Shown here: positions 1 through 12,000 of the stretch, in pieces
How positions within the stretch are numbered: position 1 is the stretch's first letter
How the letters are laid out: each line of letters opens with the position of its first letter
Assembly (NCBI RefSeq): GCF_001949145.1
Contig: NW_019091404.1
Span: 3,183,467-3,235,631, forward strand
Direction of reading: 5' to 3'
From: Acanthaster planci
Lineage: Eukaryota; Echinodermata; Asteroidea; Valvatida; Acanthasteridae
DNA length: 52,165 bases
Program-made: the position numbers and the translations under genes
Notes under the pieces: model-generated
What the model saw: the letters and a program-made list of their open reading frames with translations, nothing else
Databases searched by the model: none
Told to the model about the DNA's origin: nothing

Positions 1-61
1 TGTTCTTGCTCTCCAGAATCTGTATCTGTTTCATCAAGGTGTCGATTCGTTCCTGGCAGAC
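1..61 (-). CDS. CROCC: CROCC exon cut by the window edge
   Basis: After a CATCAG acceptor the reading is VCQERIDTLMKQIQILESKN, running off the window start. It aligns with human ALQDRVDSLQRQVADSEVK. The remaining C-terminal exons must lie on the flanking sequence. The intron 62-456 holds a partial copy of the neighbouring splice donor (see findings). Confidence 0.85.
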
Positions 62-3000
62 CTGATGATGTGAAAATGGTGGTACCAAGGAATGAACATA
101 CAAATCCAAAGGGATGACTAACTGTAAATCTTACAAAGAGCTTGCAAGTAATGTGTGATTAACTGCTACCTGAAGTTGTTTCTATTTTAAACCTGATTTA
201 ATCCTAATAGACAAAAGACAATTTTCCATTGAAATGTCTTAGCCTAACAAAGACAACCTCTTATTAAAACAATGTAAGAAATGCATTCAGTTGAAAATTT
301 CTCAGGGAATCCCATCCTTTGCAACTCTGTCATAACAGGTTTTGCCCCGGTTATGTTCCATCTTTGTTATGACTAAATGTCAGCGTAGGGGCAAAACTCG
401 TAACTGAAAAGTAACATCTTCTTGATACAAAATAAATCTTTGCAACTCTGTCATACCTGGTTTTCGGTGACACGATCATTCATCGACAGCTGCAGTCGCT
501 GTAGATCACCCTCCAAAGCCCGACGTTTCAACTCTAGCTGTGTGCCTCTATTCTCCGAGCCTTCCAAAGTATCTCGAAGTTGGCGCTTGTCTGCTTCCAG
601 ACGCTGCTCGTTCTGTTTCATCTTTCCAATCTTGTCTTGACAAGCACGTTTCTCATTCTCCGAGGACTGAAGAGATCGTTCCATAGTGTGAATCTTCTCT
701 TGCATTCCTGTTTTAGTATGTCAAAAACCAAGGCATTTTTGGCTGACAACGTTCCTCAATCCTTTACGATCCCACACTATGCAGCAAACCAATGGCAGAG
801 TCTTGACACTTTCAGAGCAACAAGTTTCATAAAAGAAAACAGTTTCAGGGTCTGCCTTTTTCAACCCTAGTATGTTTTGATGGATTTAAGGTCAGGCTTA
901 AGGTTATCACTTGATCAACAGTTGACAAGCACAATTAAACATGGATGACAGGACAGATGGACCAGATTAAAATTGTTGTGAATTTGGAGGATGACACAAC
1001 CTCTATTCCAACACTTGTCTGTTCTTGGTTATTTGGTTTCCTTGGAACACTTCCTAATTTACCGTCAATTCCTTCTACAATCCCTCGTTCTCTCCTCTCA
1101 CCTTTGCGTTCCCGTTCGTGTCTTCTGATAGTCTCTTCTTGTAGCATCAACGCCGTCTGAGCACTGCTCAGTCTACCGTCAGCTCCTCTCTTGCCTTCTT
1201 CTAGTTCACCTAGAGATTTCTGTAGCTGCTGGAGACGTTGCTCAATGCGGCTTCTATCCTCATCCATCTCAGCCATCTCCTGACGCAGACTCTTGATCTT
1301 GGAATGTGCATCGTCCTTGCAAACAGAAAGAAAAAATTGGCTTAGTCTTCCCTCCACGAATGACTGAAGTTATTTTAACGTTCTCCAATGCCTACCAATT
1401 TTCCTGTATGCTAAATGCAACCAACTCTAATACTTTGAAGCTGGAAATGTTGACAAGCTGGAACTAGAACCCTGCCAAGAACAGAACAAGATGCAACGTT
1501 GGACCTCTCAGAGCTGAGAAATGAAGTGGTCAGACATAAGCCTTGGCATAATACTGTTTCCAGTACACCATGCCACCTGACTGCTGTCCACATCAAGGAA
1601 CATCTGATGTCCACACATGACAACTTCTGGTTAATCCCACTTTGGCAGCAATGTCATGTTTGTTTTGCTCACCCTCTGCCTTTCTGTCTCTTTGAGCTGC
1701 TGAGAGAAGTCTCGCAGAGCAATACGGACCGTCTCAGGGTCAATGTCAGCCACAAGTTGCTCAAGACGAGTTGGTGACATGCTACGTTCCGGGCTACGAG
1801 AGCGGTCCGGAGAACCAGTTCGTGGGATGGGGCTGCCTCGTCCATCGGTAGTAGTGGTGTATGTGTTGTCAAAACCTGCGTGAGAAAAAAGGAAGCTGAA
1901 TGGGTGACGGCAATATCCATGCTCGCTGCAAAGCACCAAGGGGGAAAAAAGTTGAAAGCAGACTTGATGTGAGCACTGCATTTGCTGTGACAGATTTTCT
2001 GACCATCCCATTAATCAAACAGGCATTTAGCTTTATTTTTCTTCACACATCAATGCATTGTTTACAATATCCAAATGAATGGGTACAAAGCTATGTCAAA
2101 TGCAGGTGACGATAAAAATTGTTTTTGTTAATCAGGAATGAACAAACACCAAGAGAGAAAATTGCAGGTGGTACTGTTGACATGTGGCTGAAGTTTGCAC
2201 TTTCAACTCAAAACCAACATCAAGTGTCAACTTGGGAGCTTTGTAGACTGAAAATGTTTAATGCACAGAATCTTAGTAGGATTAGTAGTAGATTGTTAAA
2301 ATGATTTTGAGATGAATAGTAAAAACCGAGGTAAATCCAAGAAGTGATTATTGATATTAGAGACTGTGTTCATGTCATTGCAACAATGTCATAACAGGGT
2401 GTACAAAGCTAGGCTGCATCATAACAAGTGCCACTGCAAACCTGTCGGAAGTTTCTTTGCAATTAAAATTGTGAGATGTGTCAATTTGCAAATAAATATG
2501 CAAAAGCTGTGTATGAGTTAAAAAAATCATATTCACTGATAAATTGGCTCTCAATGACCTACCTGCTGTTAGATTGAAGCTTACTGCACGGAAGCATTAA
2601 GAAATTAAAATGGGGGAAGGATTCATTAAAAATGCAAAACTAATTTAAAAATGTTAGGCACAAAAAAAAATCACAATTTGTCATTTAAGTGGGATCAGAG
2701 TGAGAAGCCAAGACTATGTTTCCCCTGAAATTAAGTTTTTTCTAATACATGAACTTCTCAAGGAAAGATATCCAGAGATCAAGTTTTTTTCATACTTCTC
2801 ACATCATTTTTTCATTAAGGCCAGAGTAGATTTACTCAAGCTCACCAAACTAAATGAAACACGCTCTCGCTGAAGGCTGTTCATTCTTGACTTACCTTTG
2901 CCAGGTGAGCGAGTCCGACGACTTCTTACAGGGCTTGGACTGCGAGCTCTCAGTGTAGATCCTGGACTACCTGATGGTACAGCACCTGTACCAATACCCA

Positions 3001-6000
3001 GGGTACGACGGAGGGCTGAATGTAGGCTACCTAGCTTGAATTCTACATCACGCTTGGCTCCTAGGGAAACAATCACAAACAGTACACTGACATCAATTGT
3101 TTTATCTCTGACATTCAGGAGTTTAGGTAAACATAAAATAGAAACGAGGTGATGTGTTGGCCTGACACTAGGGCTGTGCCGAATATACGCTATACCGAAC
3201 ATTCGGCTGTACCGAACATCGTCCTTGGCTCCCAATATTTTGTACACAAAACCTACCAAACACGATGCAGTTGCCATTTGTAATTCCCGAACGTCAACTT
3301 GATAAAACAGTAGGGATTTTTATGTCGGAGAGTGACAAGTGGCCATTATTTCCCCAAGGATTAGAAGGGAAAGCCACTAACTGTTAAGGAATTAATTGTA
3401 ATTAACTAGCTGAGAAACTGGGTACATTGGTCCGCACTTGTTCGAAGTCGTCTTCTAGTGACAGCCACGGCACGCACGGTTAATATGCCAACAGTATTGA
3501 ATGGACAATGGTTTTGCAACTCCGCGTGATCGATCGGGTGCGCACCGTGGCATTAGTATAAAGAGGGCGCCGGTGATACACAAGCCACCGAGATTTGCCA
3601 CAGCATACATCAGGGATCAATCGTGAGCGATAGCTTCACGATTTTTAGGATAAACTTGAAATCAATTTTGTAACTTAAGATTTAATAAAGAGCAAAATTA
3701 ACCTCCACGACTTTCCCCTCGTGTCAAATATATTGTTTGAAAGTTGAAATCGTATGTATGCAAAACTGTGGAAATAAATGAACAGATGACATGTTGCAAG
3801 AGGTTTTCTGCAAGTTAATTCACAGAACTTGGTCTCTTATTTATGCATGTATTTTCTGCTCTGGAATAGTGAATTATTCAAATTGACTCAGCCCTACCCA
3901 ACACCCTCTTGTTCAAGTTTGAATCTAAAAAGTGCTTTTTCATGAAGGTATGCTAATTCGACGTTGCTAATTACTGCCTGGACTGCTTTGATATCTGCTC
4001 AGTCCTGGAATAATCTCAGCCCAAAGGAATGAAACCAATGTGGCAAATTGTGAGTCCTGACGCAACTCAGATTTGACATTTGGTGGATTTGTTCTTTTCT
4101 TTCCTTCACTGAAATGACCGAAAATGCAACTATTCTTGTTTTTTCATTGTCAACAATCTCACAGTTTAAACTACTGAATCTACGAATTAGCTCTAGCGGG
4201 AAATTGTGTTTGTCTCTGACCTTCAACCTGAGCTAGCTGAGCCTCTAAGCCATTAATCCGTCCCTCGGCAGCACTCAGTTTCAACTTCAATTCACCCATC
4301 TCCCCGTTGGCATACTCCAGCGACGTCTCTGTTACCCTCAGCTTATCGGACAGCTTCCTCTCTGTGTTGCGTGCATCGTCCAGTGCCATTTGGTAATCCT
4401 TCTCTCGTAGGCGGAGCTCCTCCTCTAACTCGTTGTAGCGTCGCTGCAGGTTGGCAGCATCTTTGCGGATGGCCTCGCGGGCTGATTCTGTCTCCACGAT
4501 CTTCTGCTTGAGGGAGTAGATATCCTTGCGACTGTCTTCCTCACGAGCATCAGCAGCTGAGAGGCGAGCCATCAGGTCCTCGATCTCTTTGACTCTCTTA
4601 GTTCGCTCAGTCTCAAGGGTTTTGATCTGGCAGGGAAATTGAGGAAACATATTTCAGTGATTAATTTTTGTTGCATTATTAATAGCGGGGTCAGTTTTAG
4701 CTAGAGTGATTTGAGATTTCACTACAATTCATACTCCATCAAACAATTAGCACATTAACCCGAACAGTCCTCAGTCCTCCAACAGGTGAAGGATTGAGGA
4801 CTGTTAGGGTTAATTCTACACCACCCTAGGTACAAACAAGAAGTTATGTTTGCTCCGACATAGTATCCAATCAAGAACTACCATTCAGAGAAGAGGCTTC
4901 ATAAAAACTGTAGATCATGAAATGATCCCATTCATAACAGACAAAGAAGTAAACATTCCTACCATCTTTACTTACCTGTCGCCTGAGTTCTTGTAATTCT
5001 CGTCTTGCTTCCAGACGTGACTTTTCCACTTCCCTCAAGCTAGACCTCAATTCACCGGCTTCTTTCTGAATAGCGGACTTGGCTTCCTCCAAAACTGGAA
5101 ATTAACAGAGGTTAAAACTCGGCTAACTTCTGACCACCAGTAAGTGTAGAGACACCAAGCAGTATTTGAAGAGTTGGTCCTAAATGGCACATTCCAAGAT
5201 TTCTCAATCTCATTTTCCGTCTTGATCAATCCCAGCATTCCACTCACCATTGATTCGTTGAACCTTGTCCTCTACGCTGCGATTCAATGACATCTTCTCA
5301 GCTTCTGTCTTCTTCACCTTGTCTCGAAGCTCCTCACTAACTTTCGTCACTGATTCCTTCTCACGAATTTCGTCATTCCACTGCCGTTTCATGTCCAGAT
5401 TTTCTTTACGCATAACCTCCCTTGCCTCATCACCTTCAAAACATAATCACAACAAAAACTGAGATTAGGCAATTACCACAAATTGGGCATCCTAAACAAG
5501 AGGCATGGCTTATTTTAGCTGCCCTCCATGAGACATCAAATACCAGTTAAAGTCAAAACGACTGCCACTACTGTCTTCACTCCTGCAAAGCCCTTGAAAT
5601 GTTTAAGAAAGTACGGTGGTAGAGCTGCTATTTATTTTGGTTTATAAAAGCATCTTTGAGGAAACAGACTTGCTTCCTTTGTCTAATCCCTGATGAACCC
5701 TCTGCCCACTAACCTTCTCGAATCTTACGATGAGCCTCAATCAACTCTCGTCTCACACCATCTCGACTCTCCTCCACCATCTTGAGTTGTGTCTTGAGTT
5801 CATTGACCTCTCTCATCAGAGCTTCCTTTGCCTTCTGGAGGTCCTTAATGTTAGATGTCAGTTCACGAACATGCCTCTCGTGTGCTTCACTATACCATGG
5901 AGAGGAGAAAATCAAAGTGGAGTGCAGTGAAGTCTGCTTAATTGATGAACACCTGCAGGAATTCTGAAGAGTTCTTATGCAAAGCAATCATATTCATGAA

Positions 6001-9000
6001 GTTCATTTTTAATCTAATTTATTTTGTTCATAGGAAGTTGTCAAGATTGCTTAATGGACTTACGTGGCTTCCTCAAACTTTCCTCTCAGATCCTTGGACT
6101 CAATGATGGAAGCGTTCAGAGCATCCTACAAGAAATAATAACAGTTTCAAGATGAAAATAAATACTTCAATGAATTACTTGCGTCCCAAAACCAAAAAAA
6201 GGCTGCCTTGTTTGAGAACCATGAAAAGTCACTACAAAGTTCCAAGATGAGCTCTAAATCAGTCAGCATCCAGGAGGGACTTTGTAAAAGGAGTGAATTT
6301 TTTCAACCTCTCAACAAAATGGACTATTCGTGGTCACCTTGTCTTGCTCAGCTTTGGTGAATGCCTCTCGTTTCAATCGATCCATCTCCATGGATGCATT
6401 GGCCAGTTCTCGTTGGGAGTTATTCAGTTTCTCCATTAACTGATTCTTCTCTTGCTGGGCGAGTGACAAGGCCTGAAGGGAAAGAAATGGGCAAAGACAA
6501 AGCAACAATTATCGCAAAGAATATGTACATGATTACCATATTCGACACAATCAACACATCATTGTTTTCTTACTATTTTCAGGAAAATTTTTTTTCTCCT
6601 TTAAAACACACACTTCATTACTTAAACATTCATTTGGACAAATATAATTATTTTTTTTGTAAAATTTCCTTCTTTAAAGCCAGGAGATTCAATTAAGACT
6701 TCAGGAATATTGAGCCTTTCTGATTAACCACATCGCGCCAGGGGCATTTATGTATGTTGATGATGCTGGGACGGGATAATTTTCCTTTTTATTTGTGTTT
6801 TCAAAATTCTTTAAAAATTCATTTCTTTTTTTACTGGACAATTAAACCCACACAAAGGACTGTCTGGTTTCCACTCTAATCTGACAGACAGCATCTACTG
6901 ACGCTGGAGTATTTCAGCCAGGCCTGCCACCTTGTAAATAGAGCCCAGATTGTGCGGTGTTACGTAATTTGCTTTTGTTCATGAAACTGGCACAGTGCGC
7001 TGCTGACCTCTTTTCAATAGGGTCCAGAGTAGTGTGCAGGGGTACTGTGTGGCTCATCGCTGGTGGAGCGCTTTTGTCCCTGGTGGTAATCTGCTTGTAT
7101 CGAATGCCCCAAACTGTGGTATACTGTTTCAAAACAGCACTGGACTATCTCCACTATTGAGAGTGAAAAATATTTTGGTAATTCCCAGCAACCTGGTCTT
7201 TGTCAGAGTGTACAGTGTTTTGTTACAAGGCCCAGTTCCCTTTGTCCAATTTCGGAGACCCCGGCAATGCATATAAAGAATACATGTCCAAAACTGGAAT
7301 CCCCGGCGGCAAGTGGTTAATAAGAAACCAACTCTGATCAATCTCAAAAATAATTTGTCCATGCATATTCATTACCAATTGTACCTCATATTAAGCCAAT
7401 TGGAGACTCATTTCTGTCTCGTGCATATTCATTACCTGTTGCTTGTCATTTTCAGCCAATAGGAGACTCTCATCTCTGTCTCTTTGCATCATGGCAGTTT
7501 CTTCCTCCATGGCTTCTTTGTCCTGTTCATATTTGGCCACCAGCTCCTCCCGTTCCTGGTTAGCTTTATGAACGATTTCATCTCTTTCCCCTTCCAACTG
7601 CAATCGGATTGTCTCCTGAAAAAACGGGAGCAATTGCACCGAGAACATTTGTAACACTTTGTTCACTTATGTCGCCTTAACTCTGACGGACTGTTTTCAC
7701 ACGAAAATATTGTTTTTCAAATGCTTTTGCACAATGCTAAGAAAACAGCGCTGTTGAAATCACATTAAGAAGGCAAATTTTGGATAAACTGACTTTTGAA
7801 GTACGTCAATTGCTTCTTCTTGTTTGGTCTCTCCGTCAACAGCCTTTTATTTTTTCCTTCTTACCTTTTCTCGGTTGACTCTCTCCATCTCTTCTTCATG
7901 CATCTGTTCTCTTTGCTTGATGGCCAGCTGTGAATCCCTCTCTCCCAGAGACAATTTCTGCTTCAAGAGGTCCAGATCCTTGTCTCGCTTGGTCACTTCA
8001 ATTTCCATCTCCTTACGGACCCGAGCAAGGTCAACTACAACACCAAACATACTCCAAATAAGACTTGCTTCTTTTTTGGCCATCTTTACTTTCTGATTTT
8101 GTTTTGGTTGATGCCTGGACATATTTTGTAGAAACCTTTCAAAATCTTCCCAAATCAAACACTGTGCAGGAATTAACGACACATTTGTTGCACTCATTTT
8201 GGAGGGCACTCCAGATTAGCAGTTGCTCTGCCTTCTTAAACCATGCAAAATCCTCTTCCAAAACCAATTGGACAAACCTGTGATGGCCTCTTTAGCAAGC
8301 TGCAGTTCCTGGACCTCAGCTTCAAGCTGTTCCTTCCTGTTCTCCAACTTAGCTGCGGTCTGCTGAGCTTCATACAAGGTTGTCTCTAGACTGTCCTTGT
8401 CACTATTCAGAGCAGCTATCACCTAAAAACAAAGAACAAAAATACAAAATTAAAGTGAGAATTGCAGCTTTAGTGTGCCTCAGACAACAGCTTTGATTCC
8501 TTTCTAAGGTAGATGTCACCTTCATGTGATACACATGGTTGAAGGCTTCATCTCCTTATTTTGATCTGACAGTTTGTGTAATACAAGCAAGACGTTCACC
8601 AGACCGAGTCCTTAAAGCTTGAGATCTATAAGAGCTCCCGTCCAATCTGTTGGACAATCTTTGACATGATCTGAAATCGACTTCCTTTATGACCAACTGA
8701 CCTCGCTCTGTGCCCGATTCTCCCTCTCTGCGGCGGTCAACTGCACCACCAGGCTGGCTTTGTCTTTGGTCAACTCTTCTTTCTCCTTGGCAATCCGAGA
8801 GACGTTATCTGCTTGCTGCTCCAGACCACGCTGGTATTTAAGGAGCTCCTCCACAAGGGATGCCTTCTGACGACTCACCTACATCAAGGCAAACAGCAAA
8901 TAGTTTAAAACGTCACTTAGGATGATCCATGACAAACCTGAAGCCAGTACATTGGAAATTATTACTTAATACCAAAATAACAGTAAATTTTTAATCTCCT

Positions 9001-12000
9001 ATCAAGCTGCTCATCAAGCCTTCCGCCTACTTTTTCACTCTGCCCACCTGTAAAAGGCTGCTCTGTGATTCTCTAATAAAAACTAGATTCAATCAATTCA
9101 TGGTGCTCAGGTATGCTCCCTGCCCCCCTTCCCATGTCAGCCTGACTCCACCCACCTGTGACAAGCTATCTTGTAGTTCTGCTTTATCTCTGTTGACAGC
9201 TGCCAGATCATCTTCCAGCTGAGCCTTGGATTGTTCCGCCAAGCTCAAGCTCTGATCAAGACCCATCTTCTCCGTCTCAGTATCCATCTTTTCGCTCTCG
9301 ATGCGGGCGAGCTCGTCCCGGATGGTAGATTTCTCATGCTCAAGGTGACCTTTCTCTGAGGACAAGGCCTGTTTGTCACTCTCAAGCTGGGTGAAAACAA
9401 GTGGACGATATCCATTCAGTTACATCATTTACGAAGTTTAAAAAAAGATCTAGGAACTCGATATACTTTCAGTCAAGGATTAATCTTAAAATTAAAAAGA
9501 AAACAGAGATTTCACAACACAGACTGTTACACTTTCTCAAACCAAATAATCAAAGTCATCCTCTTACTTGCATGATGATCTTATTGAGTTCAATCTTGTC
9601 TTGTCCCAGTCCTTCGTTCAATGCTTGCATCTTGAGAAGAGCATCCCTTAGACTTGCCTCGTCAGTCTTCACTTTGTTCAGATTCATCTCTAGCTCAGCT
9701 TTCTGCAGCTCAGCTCTTGATAGTGCAGCACCTGTATGGTGCACAGTATAACACATCGTTTGTGATCAATCATTTCTATTACTGACTAGTGTGGTAAGAA
9801 TACTTCATAAAACTTTAACACAGCAATACATGCGTAGATATGAGCGATGTTACAGCAAGGTATTTAAACATACCTCCATGCATTTCTTAAACAGTTGCTA
9901 CTTGACCTAAGAGGTTTTCAGTGCCAAACTGTCATCCATTGCCTCAACTACCTACACTAAACCTGCTTGCATACGTACAAACTTGTCAGAATGTTCTCCC
10001 GATTGATATTCTGTTTGACAGACTGGTATGGACTCACTGATTTCTGCTTTTTCTTGGTCCAGAACCTCTTTCTCCAGGGTGGCTTTGTTAAGTGATTCCT
10101 TCAGGCTGACTATCTCCTCCTTCAAGGTGGAATTCTTACCTTCCATCTGCTCAAGAAGCTTGTGGCTGAGAAAGAAAGAAAAGATCACTAATAAATGTAA
10201 ACCCATTTTTCCTTGCTTTTGAATGTTCTCTCAAGAATTTCTGCACCAACTTTTTTGGATCCATTTTCTCTTCACTAGTTTTCCCTCCTTATCAAAGTTT
10301 GGACCCAATCTCTCACGGTCACTACTCTTCTATGTTTCATCTTCATCATTTCTTCTCTCATTCACCTTCTATCAATCTCTTTCTTCTGTCGACCCATATC
10401 TTTCTCTCGATCATCTCTCTCGTCTTCCAAGCTGTCTCGTTGTCGTTGCAGCTCAGCATTTGCCGACTGGATCCTCTCGTTCTCCATGTTCAGGGCTTCA
10501 ATTTGTTCGTTCAGTGAGCGACGAAGATTCTCAAGGGCTGACTTCTCACTGTCAAAGCAAACAATTGAAAAGATGTAAATTTGAAAACCTATTGGAATGC
10601 AGAAAACAAAAAGTTTCTGTTACCTGACATAAAAACACTTGAGTCCTTTGAAGTCTGTCGTAAATCTTAAATCCAATTCTGACCTTATTATGAAGTTGAT
10701 ATTTTTGATGTAAATATCCTAAAATTATGCAGCCTACCTCCCTGTCGCTTCAAGTGAGTTCCGGAGTCTATCGCGATCTCTCCTGACATCATCAGTCTGG
10801 CGTTTCGCTGTCTCCAAGTCATCATTCAATCCCTGGATGGAGCGTTCAAGATGTCTCTTCTCTGATTCCCCGTCGTCAGCTTGCTTCTTCAAGGAAGCAA
10901 TCTGTTCCTTGGTGCTGTTCAACTTGACTTTCAGCTCCTGTTGAAACATCACAACATTAACACATTGTATTCCCTTGGCAGAGGAAGAGCCAAAACCAAA
11001 TCCTTTCTGACAAAAGGCAGAAAGAAAATCAGGAGGTCGTTAAGTTTGGTAGAACTCACCTGAACCTGTAGCTGTCGCTTTTGTAGTGCAGCTTGGACAG
11101 CCGAGTAAGTCGACTCGGCAAAGGCTGGTGAACGAGATCGAGACGGTGACAGGGTGCGTCTAGTTGGAGAGACAGTACGACGAGGTGAAGGAGTACGGTG
11201 AAGCTGGTAGGGCCGACCAGGTGATTGAGAACGTCTGAGGGGAGAAGGTATCATCACCAAGTGAAGTTGTCAGGTTTTGCTTAGAACACTCTCGCTCTGG
11301 CAACCTTATCTAAATGTATTCAGATGTCAAAGATTTCTTGAAGAGAAAATAATCTCACCTCAGTGGAGTAGACCTAGCATAGGGAGATGGCAGAGTCACA
11401 TCAGACATCAATCCATTCTCCTGTGGATCTTCTCCAATACCATTCATATCGCCATCAGCCGTCCCTGAGATATCAGCATCTTGGATGACCACTTGAGCAA
11501 TGTCGCGCAGCGCGGTGTGCAGTGCCTCGCATTCCTCACGCAGTAACTGCAGCGTCTCGCCTTCATCCACGACATCCGACGGCGACTGCTGCTGCTGCGA
11601 TGCCTCGGTGCGGCTAGACTCCAGCGGTTGAGTCTGGGAGGGTGAGATGGTCACTCGGCTGATGCTGGTAGCACTCGCTGCATTTCGCAGCTGGTTGTCC
11701 TTCTCAGCCAAAAGAATCTTATACTTCTCATTGGTCACAGTCAGCTCATTAATCCTGTCATTTTAAAGAGTAATACAAAATACACCGCCAGAGTCACTTC
11801 TCTTCTTTATTCTGGACTTCTTTGAAATAGCATATTTACATCCTGACTAACTCCGAACCTTCTGGAGACAAAGGGCGCATGAAGTAGCACCACAAGCTAC
11901 TTTTTAAAGGCAATAAACATTCCTTTGATGGCAAATTTAAATTCCAATTCTGAATGCTAGCCTCAGGGCACCGAGAACCAAGGGTGATAATAATCAGTGA

